Assembly (NCBI GenBank): GCA_964369975.1 | Contig: CAYJFZ010000002.1 | Location: 62,001-126,000, forward strand | From: RGIG3102 sp964369975 | GTDB taxonomy: Bacteria; Bacillota; Clostridia; Oscillospirales; Ruminococcaceae | Direction: 5' to 3' | DNA: 64,000 nucleotides | Part shown: positions 43,909-52,740 of the stretch, piece by piece | Position numbering within the stretch: position 1 is the first letter of the stretch | How the letters are laid out: every line of letters starts with the position of its first letter | Notes under the pieces: model-generated | What the model was told of the DNA's origin: nothing | The model's database searches: none | The model's input: only the letters and a program-made list of their open reading frames with translations | Made by a program: the position numbers and the translations under genes

Positions 43909-45780
43909 ATGCCAAAAGTTATAGCTAAATTTTTATCAAAGTATAGACGATTTTTTCTGTTTATATTTGATATGGCAGTAGTACTTGTTGCATATACATT
44001 TACTTGGGTGCTCATAAGTGGGAGAACCTCATTTGATGAATATCTAAGCTTAATGATTTCAAGTGCATTTTTATTTACTTCTTCATACGGTATAGTCTTC
44101 TTTGTAACGGGTATGTATGATAGTCTTTGGCGATACGCTGAGATAGTAGAGTTTTTTAGATGTCTATTATCATCAGCTTTAGCTGTTTTGATTTTTTCAG
44201 GTATAGGATTTTTTATATTTACTGAAAAAAGAATACCAATATCTGTTTATGCGCTTTCGTCTGCCTTTGCTTCTACATTCACTTTATATACAAGGCTTAC
44301 TTATCGTATGTACAGAAATGTGAAAATATCTTCTGGTGGAATGAAGAATAAAAGAGTACTTTTAATAGGAGCTGGAGATGCAGCCTCAACTTTATTACAT
44401 GAAATCCAAAAAAGTCCTAATAAAGATATGAATATCCTTTGTGTAGTTGATGATGATAAAGAGAAATTAGGAAGAAGTATTATAGGTGTACATGTTGTAG
44501 GTACAACAAATGATATTCCAGAAATAGCTGAACAATGGAGGATAGATACTATCCTTATCGCTATTCCAACTTTGGCGGGCGAAAATAGGAAACGAATATT
44601 AGATATATGCACAAAGACAAACTGCGTTATAAGAACTCTGCCGGACTTGCCTAAATTAATTGCTGATGGTGAGGATATTTCTTCAAGAATAACTGATATT
44701 AAAGTTGAGGATTTATTAGGTAGAGAGCCAATAGTTTTAGCAGAAGAATCAACATTATTAGTTAAAAATAAAACAGTTTTTGTTACGGGGGGCGGTGGCT
44801 CTATCGGTAGCGAACTATGTAGGCAAATATCGGAATTATCTCCAAAACTCTTGGTAATAATAGATATATATGAAAATTCAGCCTATGCCATACAGCAAGA
44901 ATTAATGAGAAAACATGCAGGGGAATTAAATTTATTAGTTAGGGTCGCTTCTGTAAGAGATGAAGGTAAAATGGATGATTTATTTAATGAATTTAAGCCT
45001 GATGTTGTTTTCCACGCAGCAGCACACAAACATGTGCCGTTAATGGAAGATGTGCCTGATGAAGCTGTTAAAAACAATGTTTTTGGCACATATAATTGTG
45101 CTCTTGCAGCAGAAAAACACGGAGTTGAAAAGTTTGTTTTGATTTCGACTGATAAGGCGGTAAATCCTACAAATGTAATGGGTGCTACAAAAAGGATTTG
45201 TGAAATGATAGTTCAAAACATTTCACTAAATGCAACAAAAACAAAGTTTGTAGCTGTAAGATTTGGTAATGTTTTAGGCTCAAATGGCTCTGTTTTGCCT
45301 TTATTTAAAGAACAATTAGCAGAAGGCGGACCAATAACTGTAACACATAAAGATATTGTTAGATATTTTATGACTATCCCTGAAGCCGTTAGCTTAGTTT
45401 TAGAAGCTGGTGCTATGGCAGATAAAAATGGAGAAATTTTTGTTTTAGATATGGGCGAGCCTGTAAAAATATTAACGCTTGCTGAAAACTTAATAAAAAT
45501 GTCAGGAGCAATACCTTATAGAGATATCGATATTGTATTCACAGGCTTAAGACCGGGTGAAAAACTGTATGAGGAGTTAATGCAAGATGAGGAGAGCGTA
45601 AGAAAAACTTTTAATAAAAAGATTTTCATAGGCTCACCATTAAAAATGGACTCTGATAGATTTTTTGAAGATTTGTTATCTTTAAAAACAGTGGCTATGC
45701 AAAATAACAAAGAAGATATTATAAACATGTTAAAAGATATAGTGCCAACTTATAAGCAAACTGAGTTCTTTTTAGATTAA
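43909..45780 (+). CDS. Membrane-bound UDP-sugar 4,6-dehydratase (PglF/FlaA1-large type)
   Basis: 623 residues. Four N-terminal helices (about 15-115) are followed by a CoA-binding-like Rossmann domain (about 145-265) and the catalytic SDR domain with GGGGSIGSELCRQI. The SDKAVNPTNVMGATKR-type stretch has Met where ordinary SDRs have the catalytic Tyr, as known for PglF, CapE and WbpM. The likely reaction is dehydration of UDP-GlcNAc, the first step to UDP-bacillosamine or FucNAc sugars. The sugar transferase gene follows. Confidence 0.88.
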   Translation: MPKVIAKFLSKYRRFFLFIFDMAVVLVAYTFTWVLISGRTSFDEYLSLMISSAFLFTSSYGIVFFVTGMYDSLWRYAEIVEFFRCLLSSALAVLIFSGIGFFIFTEKRIPISVYALSSAFASTFTLYTRLTYRMYRNVKISSGGMKNKRVLLIGAGDAASTLLHEIQKSPNKDMNILCVVDDDKEKLGRSIIGVHVVGTTNDIPEIAEQWRIDTILIAIPTLAGENRKRILDICTKTNCVIRTLPDLPKLIADGEDISSRITDIKVEDLLGREPIVLAEESTLLVKNKTVFVTGGGGSIGSELCRQISELSPKLLVIIDIYENSAYAIQQELMRKHAGELNLLVRVASVRDEGKMDDLFNEFKPDVVFHAAAHKHVPLMEDVPDEAVKNNVFGTYNCALAAEKHGVEKFVLISTDKAVNPTNVMGATKRICEMIVQNISLNATKTKFVAVRFGNVLGSNGSVLPLFKEQLAEGGPITVTHKDIVRYFMTIPEAVSLVLEAGAMADKNGEIFVLDMGEPVKILTLAENLIKMSGAIPYRDIDIVFTGLRPGEKLYEELMQDEESVRKTFNKKIFIGSPLKMDSDRFFEDLLSLKTVAMQNNKEDIINMLKDIVPTYKQTEFFLD

Positions 45781-45800
45781 TTATTTTAGTGGGGGAATTT

Positions 45801-46400
45801 ATGTATAAAAACATATTTAAAAGATTTTTAGATATTATTTTAAGTTTTATTGCAATAATTCTTTTATCACCAATACTTTTATTAATAGCTATTTTGATAA
45901 AAACAACTTCAAAGGGTAAGGTGATTTTTACTCAAAAAAGAATAGGCAAAGATAAAACTCACTTTAATATATTAAAATTTAGAACAATGTACCAAGATAC
46001 CCCAAAAGATGTGCCTACGCATTTATTAAAAGATCCTGATATTATGATAACGAAAGTAGGAAAAGTTTTAAGAAAATATAGCTTAGATGAACTGCCTCAA
46101 ATATTCAATATATTTACAGGCGAAATGAGTATAGTAGGCCCAAGACCTGCTTTGTGGAATCAGTATGATTTAATTGAGCAAAGAGACTTATATAAAGCAA
46201 ATGCAGTAAGACCAGGTCTTACAGGGCTTGCACAAGTTTTAGGAAGAGATGAGCTTGAAATACCCATAAAAGCAAAAATAGATGGCGACTATGTAAAAAA
46301 CATCACCTTTTTAAATGATTTTAAAATAATATTTAAAACAAGTTTTGGCGTGATTTTGGCAAAAGGTGTAAAAGAGGGCAAAGACGACAATACCAAATAA
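45801..46400 (+). CDS. Initiating sugar-1-phosphate transferase (PglC/WcaJ family)
   Basis: 199 residues from the ATG at 45801, preceded by GTGGGGGAA; a GTG 12 bases earlier is part of that ribosome site. Small monotopic phosphoglycosyl transferase: re-entrant helix at 4-30 (KRFLDIILSF), KFRTM, RKYSLDELPQ with the catalytic Asp-Glu pair, SIVGPRPAL and RPGLTGLAQV. It moves a sugar phosphate from UDP-sugar to undecaprenyl phosphate. Paired with the dehydratase, it suggests glycan initiation. Confidence 0.9.
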   Translation: MYKNIFKRFLDIILSFIAIILLSPILLLIAILIKTTSKGKVIFTQKRIGKDKTHFNILKFRTMYQDTPKDVPTHLLKDPDIMITKVGKVLRKYSLDELPQIFNIFTGEMSIVGPRPALWNQYDLIEQRDLYKANAVRPGLTGLAQVLGRDELEIPIKAKIDGDYVKNITFLNDFKIIFKTSFGVILAKGVKEGKDDNTK

Positions 46401-46401
46401 T

Positions 46402-46436
46402 AATAAAACCGATTTTTAAAATCGGTTTTATTTATT
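46402..46436 (+). terminator. Terminator of the glycan initiation pair
   Basis: AATAAAACCGATTTT and AAAATCGGTTTTATT, then a T-rich tail. Confidence 0.88.
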
Positions 46437-46630
46437 TGATAAGAGAATTTATAATTAAAATTAATAAAATTATTAATTTGTGTTTCTACTATATTAAAAG
46501 TAAATTTTGATTATTTATGTACATCTAAAAGGCTTAAAATATTTTATTTTAAATATTAAAATCCTTTTAGAATGTAGTTAGTTTCTTTACTTAATGTTTA
46601 ATTAAATAATTAAGAATTACTTATGTTAAA
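46437..46630. other. A+T-rich intergenic stretch with imperfect inverted repeat
   Basis: No gene seen. An imperfect inverted repeat spans 46521-46575 with arms around CTAAAAGG and CCTTTTAG. It lacks a T tract on either strand, so it is not a standard terminator. Confidence 0.5.
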
Positions 46631-46726
46631 TTAGCCTTTTTTGTTATCTTTTTGATTATTGTGTTGACCTTTTTGATTTTGTTGTTGTTTTTGATCATTA
46701 GCTTTTTTGTTGTTATCTTTTGACAT
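46631..46726 (-). CDS. Very small Q/N/K-rich protein, 31 aa, unknown
   Basis: A 31-codon frame, ATG at 46726, preceded at ideal spacing by AAAGGCGGTGA, a nearly perfect anti-16S match, with a TATAAT-like box further up. The product has only polar residues (K, N, Q, D, G, plus single A, S and H and one Met), with no hydrophobic core, so it is surely disordered. Composition recalls small soluble spore proteins but it is shorter than those and no family is recognised. It lies alone between the sugar transferase and yebC. Confidence 0.55.
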   Translation of the reverse strand: MSKDNNKKANDQKQQQNQKGQHNNQKDNKKG

Positions 46727-46805
46727 ATTCTTCACCGCCTTTCAGTTTTATTATAATCAATTATGCAAAGTTTATTCATCAAACTTTAATTTGTTATTGC
46801 AATTA

Positions 46806-46834
46806 TTGATATAAATATTAATTTATGATACAAT
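46806..46834 (+). promoter_or_regulatory. Promoter of yebC
   Basis: TTGATA and TACAAT with a 17-base spacer. Confidence 0.55.
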
Positions 46835-46880
46835 TATTAAATAAAATTAATTTCAATATAAATATTTAGGAGTATTTAAG

Positions 46881-47615
46881 ATGTCAGGACATTCAAAGTG
46901 GAGCACTATTAAAAGGAAAAAAGGTGCTAATGATGCAGCAAGGGCTAAAGTTTTTACAAAGCTGTCAAGAGAAATAGCAGTAGCAGTAAAAGAAAGTGGG
47001 CCAGACCCTGATAATAACAGTAAATTAAGAGATTTATTAGCAAAGGGAAGAGCTGCAAATGTTCCGCAAGATAATCTTATGCGTGCTATAAATAAGGCAA
47101 AAGACAGTGATAAGGAAAGCTACGAAAACATAGTATATGAAGGTTATGGTGCTGGTGGCATAGCTGTAATTGTGGAATGTTTAACTGATAATAGAAATAG
47201 AACAGCCGCAAATATCAGGCATTTTTTTGATAAGTTTAAAGGAAATTTAGGTACGAGTGGCTGTGTTTCTTTTATGTTTTCAAATAAAGGAATAATTGTA
47301 ATTGATTCTGACAATATTGACCAAGAGAAAGTATTAGAAGATTGTTTTGAATTAGGCGCTGAAGATGTTAGCTTTGATGAAGAAGTAATTGAAATTATTT
47401 CATCGGTACAAGATTTATCAAAAATAGCCACTTCTTTAGAAGAAAAGGGCTATATTTTACTACAAAGACAAGCTCAAATGATACCCGATAATTACACGAG
47501 TATACAAGATGAAGAAACTTTAAAAAGACTTAGCTTATTGTTTGATAATCTTGATGAAGATGATGATGTTCAAAATGTATGGCATAATTTAGAAAATGTA
47601 GATGATTTGCCTTAA
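46881..47615 (+). CDS. yebC: YebC/PmpR family protein
   Basis: 244 residues. It begins MSGHSKWSTIKRKKGAND, the family signature. YebC proteins act as transcription regulators or, as shown recently for some, relieve ribosome stalling at proline stretches. The three-domain layout and length are normal. AGGAG precedes the start. The pseudokinase gene begins 12 bases after the stop, so they may be cotranscribed; its proline-rich tail would be the kind of message a YebC factor could help translate (speculative). Confidence 0.94.
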   Translation: MSGHSKWSTIKRKKGANDAARAKVFTKLSREIAVAVKESGPDPDNNSKLRDLLAKGRAANVPQDNLMRAINKAKDSDKESYENIVYEGYGAGGIAVIVECLTDNRNRTAANIRHFFDKFKGNLGTSGCVSFMFSNKGIIVIDSDNIDQEKVLEDCFELGAEDVSFDEEVIEIISSVQDLSKIATSLEEKGYILLQRQAQMIPDNYTSIQDEETLKRLSLLFDNLDEDDDVQNVWHNLENVDDLP

Positions 47616-47627
47616 AGGAAGAAGTTT

Positions 47628-49283
47628 ATGGAGAAAAAAGATTTTTGCATATTTTGTCAAAAACCACTCACTGAAAGTGAGTGCTCTTGGTGTGGCTTTG
47701 ATAATAAAGAAAAAGAAAATATGCAAGGAGCCCTTCCTTTTGGCACTAAAATAAATGAATTTGTTTTTGCAGAAGTTGTAAGTTTTGATGGGGAAGGATT
47801 TTTATATCTTGCCTATGATACTAATACTCAAAATAAAGTGATGATAAAAGAGTTTTTTCCCTTAACATTAGTAAGGCAGAGAATAGAAAATGAAGTCATC
47901 ATACAAAAGGGAAAAGAAGTATTATTTAAAAGTTTATTAATGGACTTTACTGATTTGAATACAAGCTTAGCCTTAATAGATAATACAAGTATGCAAAAAG
48001 TAAAGAGTGTATTTTTAGCTAATAAAACAGCTTATACAGTCTTAGAGTATTTAAAAGCTACAAGCTTAAAACAGCATTTAATAAATAAAGCAAGCCCTTA
48101 TACATTCAAACAAGCAAGATGGAAACTTGATGGCGTTTTAGCTTTAATGGATGAGATTTATAAAAGGAATATTTCTCATGGCGGTATAAGTGATGAAACA
48201 ATAGTAATCACTCAAGATGATGAAGTAAAACTTACAGGATTTTCAATTCAAGATTTAAGGGTGAAAAATGAGCATATTGTATATAAATTATACGATGGTT
48301 TTTCAGCACCAGAGCAGTATGAAAAAGACCAATTCAAAGGCTCTTATACAGATATTTATTCCATTGCGAGTGTTTTATATTATATGGTGATGGGGATGCC
48401 TTATAATACAAAGGCGCCAGCTTTAATAAATAGAAACAAAAATTTTCCAAACTACGCTTTAAATGCTTTTCAATTTGCACTAAGAGAAAATCCAAATGAT
48501 AGGCTGGATTTAGCGAGCGACTTTGTTTTAATGCTTGATAATAAAGCGGTAATCGCCCCTACAAAACCGATAAATAAAAATAATCAAGACATAGTAAAAT
48601 TTATTACTGATAAAAAAAACCTACCTATAATTTTAGCGACTTGTGTAGCTGTTTTATTTTTAGTTTTAGCTATTAGCTCTTTAGGCGATAATGAGCCAGT
48701 TAATCCTAATTCATCTTCTCAAACAAGTGTAACAGTAGAAAAATTATTAATTCCTAATTTGCAAGGTATGACTTATTCAGAAATACAAAATGATGAAGAA
48801 TTACAACAAAATTTTTACTTTATAACTCAAGAGGTATACGATAGTAATTATCCAAAAGGTCAGGTAGTGTCGCATTCTCCTAATTATTTAGATGAAGTAC
48901 TACCGGGGGCAACTATTTACTTAAATATTAGTAAAGGTCCAGAATTTGCTATTATTCCAACAGGCTTGTCTGGGCTTAATTTAGAAGAAGTTGAAAAAAT
49001 ATTAGACGCTGAGGGCATAAGCCATTCTGTTATTTATATCGACCAAACAGAGGAATTTCCCTCAGGGACAGTAGTGAGAATAGATAAGCAAGAAGGAGCA
49101 CAAATAGATAAAGATAGGGAAATGATTATCCTTTATGTAGCAAATGATAAGCCTATTCCTACACAAACCATAGTACCGACTGCTACTATTGCACCGACTG
49201 CTACTCCATTGCCAGAAACTGCACCACCAACTCAGACGCCACCACCAACGCAAACACCACCACAAGAAACACAAGAACCATAA
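47628..49283 (+). CDS. PASTA-domain pseudokinase (PrkC-like, catalytically impaired)
   Basis: 551 residues. A zinc ribbon (Cys7/10/19/22) is followed by a kinase fold (about 40-305). The beta-3 lysine is kept (IKEFFP, Lys74), but HRD is HGG (184-186), the Asn that binds metal is Thr191, and DFG is GFS (204-206), so ATP transfer is unlikely. APE (227-229) and the F-helix Asp remain. One membrane helix (about 331-352), two PASTA repeats (about 372-505) and a P/T-rich end outside the cell follow. It probably senses muropeptide or lipid II and signals by binding. Confidence 0.87.
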   Translation: MEKKDFCIFCQKPLTESECSWCGFDNKEKENMQGALPFGTKINEFVFAEVVSFDGEGFLYLAYDTNTQNKVMIKEFFPLTLVRQRIENEVIIQKGKEVLFKSLLMDFTDLNTSLALIDNTSMQKVKSVFLANKTAYTVLEYLKATSLKQHLINKASPYTFKQARWKLDGVLALMDEIYKRNISHGGISDETIVITQDDEVKLTGFSIQDLRVKNEHIVYKLYDGFSAPEQYEKDQFKGSYTDIYSIASVLYYMVMGMPYNTKAPALINRNKNFPNYALNAFQFALRENPNDRLDLASDFVLMLDNKAVIAPTKPINKNNQDIVKFITDKKNLPIILATCVAVLFLVLAISSLGDNEPVNPNSSSQTSVTVEKLLIPNLQGMTYSEIQNDEELQQNFYFITQEVYDSNYPKGQVVSHSPNYLDEVLPGATIYLNISKGPEFAIIPTGLSGLNLEEVEKILDAEGISHSVIYIDQTEEFPSGTVVRIDKQEGAQIDKDREMIILYVANDKPIPTQTIVPTATIAPTATPLPETAPPTQTPPPTQTPPQETQEP

Positions 49284-49295
49284 AATTCTTTAAAT

Positions 49296-49333
49296 AAAAA
49301 TATCCGATATGAATTCATATCGGATATTTTTTT
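49296..49333. terminator. Bidirectional terminator
   Basis: An 18-bp perfect palindrome centred on GAATTC, with A and T tracts, between the pseudokinase and the convergent glycosyltransferase. Confidence 0.93.
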
Positions 49334-49358
49334 ATTATAATAATCATTTTAAGATGAA

Positions 49359-50525
49359 TTAATCACTTAAGAGTGTTTTAATTTGTAAAGTTGTTGAATA
49401 AAGCTCGCTTGCCTTATGAGCAAAATTTTCAGCAGAAAATTTATAAGAAGTATTTAGTGCATTTTCTTTTAGTTTAGCTAAATTTTCTTTATTTGATAAT
49501 ATCATTTCTAACTTTTGCAAAAAGTCGTCTTCTTTATGAAAGTAATACCCGTTAACGCCCTCAATCAATACATCTTCTAAACTCTCATCTTCTTTACAAA
49601 ATATTACTAATGAAGAAGATAGAGCCTCGATATAAGTAAGGCCTTGAGCTTCGCTCGTTGAAGCGGAGATAAAAACATCGGCTAACTTATAGTAGTAAGG
49701 AACTTTATCAGGGCTAACCATACCTGTAAAAATTACTTTATCTTCTAAGTTTTCTTTTTTTACAAGCTCTTTTAATTCTTCTTCATAAGGTCCGCCACCA
49801 ACGATTAAAAATATAAAGTTATCGTACTTATAATTTTTTAAATAAAGTATTGTTTCCTGTATATTTTTTTCTTTTGCAATCCTACCTAAAGATATTAAAA
49901 TTGCCTTATCATCACCTATATTAAGCCTCTTTTTCTCGTTTTTTATAAAATCATCATCAGGGTTTGCGCTTATAAAACGAGAAACTTCAATACCAGTAGG
50001 CAAAACAGCGATACGGTTTTTAACATCATAACTTAATAGTAAGTTTTTAACTTTGTTAGTAGGAGCGATTATTAAATCAACACTTCTTAGAACTGTTTTA
50101 GTAGCATAAGAAGCTAAGTTTTTCCCTATAGTTTTATTTAAGTTAACATAGTGAACATAATCCTCATAAACAGTATGATAAGTATGCACTAAAGAGGCTT
50201 TTGTAGAATACTGTATCCTTTTAGCCATTAAAAAGGTGGAAAATTCACTTTGAGTATGAATGACATCGGGCTTAAAGTTAATAAGCTCGCTTATTAATGA
50301 ATTACTTAAAATATAAGTAAACCTTGCATTATCATACAACATTGAAGCTGATAAAGATGAGATATAAGTTACATTTCCTTCTTTGTATGATCTATGAGTA
50401 GGGGATAAGGTTAAAATCCTTACTTCATGCCCTTCTTCTCGTAAATATTTTTCTAAATTTAATACAGATGTCACTACTCCGTTTACAACGGGTGAATACC
50501 AATCAGTAGTAATAAGTATTTTCAT
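49359..50525 (-). CDS. GT4 family glycosyltransferase (diacylglycerol glucosyltransferase-like)
   Basis: 388 residues, GT-B fold. The N-terminal ITTDWYSPVVNGVVTSVLNL and HTYHTVYEDYVHY resemble monoglucosyldiacylglycerol synthases. The donor domain shows LGRIAKEKNI, GGGPYEEELK and the ASTSEAQGLTYIEAL signature with the E-x7-E pattern. It would make membrane glycolipid or transfer sugar to a lipid carrier. Upstream on the same strand is prfB, 19 bases away. Confidence 0.83.
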   Translation of the reverse strand: MKILITTDWYSPVVNGVVTSVLNLEKYLREEGHEVRILTLSPTHRSYKEGNVTYISSLSASMLYDNARFTYILSNSLISELINFKPDVIHTQSEFSTFLMAKRIQYSTKASLVHTYHTVYEDYVHYVNLNKTIGKNLASYATKTVLRSVDLIIAPTNKVKNLLLSYDVKNRIAVLPTGIEVSRFISANPDDDFIKNEKKRLNIGDDKAILISLGRIAKEKNIQETILYLKNYKYDNFIFLIVGGGPYEEELKELVKKENLEDKVIFTGMVSPDKVPYYYKLADVFISASTSEAQGLTYIEALSSSLVIFCKEDESLEDVLIEGVNGYYFHKEDDFLQKLEMILSNKENLAKLKENALNTSYKFSAENFAHKASELYSTTLQIKTLLSD

Positions 50526-50544
50526 ATAGTATATCCTTTATAAA

Positions 50545-51657
50545 TTATATTTCGCCATTGCTGTTTTTCTTTAAGTATGCGTTTAAAAATTCTTGAATTG
50601 CACCATCCATTACAGCATCTACCTTGCCATCTTCATGGCCTGTTCTATGGTCTTTTACCAAGGTATAAGGCATAAAAACATAGCTTCTTATTTGGCTACC
50701 CCAGGCGATTTCTTTTTGTACACCTTTTATATCTTCTATTTTTTCAAGATGTTCTCTTTCTTTTATCTGTGCAAGTTTTGAGCGAAGCATTTTCATTGCA
50801 AACTCTCTATTTTGTATTTGGCTTCTTTGAGTTTGGCAAGAAACCACAACCCCAGTAGGGATATGAGTTATCCTTACAGCACTTTCAGTTTTATTAACAT
50901 GCTGGCCGCCAGCGCCACTTGCGCGGTAAGTGTCTACTCTTAAATCTTCACTATTTATTAATACTTGAATATCATCATCTATTTCAGGCATAACCTCGCA
51001 CGAGGCAAAAGAAGTATGCCTTCTTCCAGAAGAATCAAAAGGCGATATTCTAACTAAGCGATGAACGCCATTTTCACCTTTTAAAAATCCATAAGCGTTA
51101 ACACCTTCAACAGAAAAAGATACAGATTTTACCCCTGCTTCTTCTCCGTCAAGATAGTCTATTACCTGTGTTTTATAGCCTTGTTTTTGACAATACCTTG
51201 TATACATCCTATAAAGCATTTCAGCCCAGTCCTGACTTTCAGTACCGCCAGCTCCTGCATGTAGAGTTATAATAGCATTTTTAGAGTCATATTCTCCTAC
51301 TAATAAAGTAGATAAACGAAGATTTTCGATTTCTTTTAGTAGCATATCGCTATTTTCTTTTATTTCATCTTCTAAGCTATCATCACTAAGCTCGATATAT
51401 AGCTGAATTAAAGTATCAAGGTCAGAGTGAAGGCCTATTATACCATCAACGCCATTTTTTTTATCTTTTAGCACTTTCAATTTTTGAAAAATATCAGTTT
51501 GTTTTTCTTTATCTTGCCAAAAGTTGGGTTGTTGGGTATGTATTTCAAGCTCTTCTATTTTACCTTGTATCTCAATATATTTAACTGCATCTTTTAAGTC
51601 GTTAATATCACGAACGCTGTCTTGCAGTATTTTTTTATAATCATCTATAATTATCAT
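50545..51657 (-). CDS. prfB: Peptide chain release factor 2
   Basis: 370 residues from the ATG at 51657, with GAGGG upstream; a TTG 12 bases earlier is less likely. It has the tripeptide anticodon SPF (ISPFDSSGRR), which reads UAA/UGA, and the GGQ motif (GAGGQHVNKTESAVR). It is continuous in one frame, with no in-frame UGA near codon 25, so the usual autoregulatory +1 frameshift site is absent. Confidence 0.95.
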   Translation of the reverse strand: MIIIDDYKKILQDSVRDINDLKDAVKYIEIQGKIEELEIHTQQPNFWQDKEKQTDIFQKLKVLKDKKNGVDGIIGLHSDLDTLIQLYIELSDDSLEDEIKENSDMLLKEIENLRLSTLLVGEYDSKNAIITLHAGAGGTESQDWAEMLYRMYTRYCQKQGYKTQVIDYLDGEEAGVKSVSFSVEGVNAYGFLKGENGVHRLVRISPFDSSGRRHTSFASCEVMPEIDDDIQVLINSEDLRVDTYRASGAGGQHVNKTESAVRITHIPTGVVVSCQTQRSQIQNREFAMKMLRSKLAQIKEREHLEKIEDIKGVQKEIAWGSQIRSYVFMPYTLVKDHRTGHEDGKVDAVMDGAIQEFLNAYLKKNSNGEI

Positions 51658-51755
51658 ATTTACCCTCAATTTTCACATTTATGCTTTATCATATATTATA
51701 TACATATCATATTATATCAAAAAAATGATAAGAATAAAAGTAAAAATTATGTATC

Positions 51756-51784
51756 TTTACTTATTTGTTTTTTTAAGTTATAAT
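51756..51784 (+). promoter_or_regulatory. Promoter of the RING/DUF2628 gene
   Basis: TTTACT and TATAAT with a 17-base spacer. Confidence 0.5.
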
Positions 51785-51818
51785 ATATAGCAGTTTAATA
51801 GTATTGTAGGAGATAAAA

Positions 51819-52712
51819 ATGATTAATTATATAGGCGTAAAATGTCCTCATTGTAAAGAAGAATTCACAAAAGAAAGCGATGTAGTAGTCTGTCCTGATT
51901 GTGGTACACCTCATCACAGGCACTGCTATAGTGAAGTAGGGCATTGTGTTAATGAATATAAGCATATTGAAGGCTACGAGTTTGAAAATCCAAATAAAGT
52001 AGCTATACAAGCAGTGGGTAAAACTTTAGAGTATACTTGCCCTGAATGCAATGAAAAATATCCAGTTGCAACAAAGGATTGTAAAAAATGTGGGGCTGAT
52101 ATGTCAGAAGTACAGGCAAAAGAAAGTTTTCCTAAGATAAATCCTATTGCTTCACAACAAAGTAAGACTAATAAAAAACCATCGCCACAAGATATTATTG
52201 AAAACTTAAGCAATAGATATGAGGGTGAAATTGATGGTGTGTCTGCAAGGGATTTAGCTGTATACTTAGGCCCGAGTGCGAATGTATATATGGCAAAATT
52301 TTATAAGATGCAAAATGCAAAGTTTTATATTCCTTTTTCACCATCGGCTGCACTTTTTGGAGGTATATTCTTTATATACAGAAAATTATGGGTGTATGGA
52401 GCGATAGCATTTTTACTAAATCAAATTATAGCACTTCAATTTTCTGATGCCTTAGTAACAGTTGGTGCAACATTAAGTACGCAGGATTCATTATGGTCGA
52501 TGTTATTTTTTGTAGTGAATATGGCTTATGGCTTTATTGCCTTGCCATTATTAAAAAATAAAGCAGTATCAGATATAAAGAAAATGAAACAAAAATCAGC
52601 AAGCGAAAATGAATATAAAATGAGATTAATGCAAAACTCAGGGCCAAGTAAAATAGTATTAGCTATGGCGTTCACTTATACGATAATGATGTTCTTGAAT
52701 TTAATATTTTAA
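51819..52712 (+). CDS. Prokaryotic RING-type zinc finger and DUF2628 membrane protein
   Basis: 297 residues. An N-terminal RING-like cross-brace (CPHC, CPDC, then the HHRHC block and a further Cys, about 9-43) is followed by a zinc ribbon (CPEC, CKKC, about 74-90). A linker leads to a DUF2628-type region (FSPSAALFGGIFFIYRKLW) with three or four membrane helices. Ubiquitin-type function cannot be assumed; such fingers may just bind protein. It starts after AGGAG, and galU follows after 28 bases. Confidence 0.78.
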   Translation: MINYIGVKCPHCKEEFTKESDVVVCPDCGTPHHRHCYSEVGHCVNEYKHIEGYEFENPNKVAIQAVGKTLEYTCPECNEKYPVATKDCKKCGADMSEVQAKESFPKINPIASQQSKTNKKPSPQDIIENLSNRYEGEIDGVSARDLAVYLGPSANVYMAKFYKMQNAKFYIPFSPSAALFGGIFFIYRKLWVYGAIAFLLNQIIALQFSDALVTVGATLSTQDSLWSMLFFVVNMAYGFIALPLLKNKAVSDIKKMKQKSASENEYKMRLMQNSGPSKIVLAMAFTYTIMMFLNLIF

Positions 52713-52740
52713 AATTATATAAAAATAGTAGGAGAAAAAA

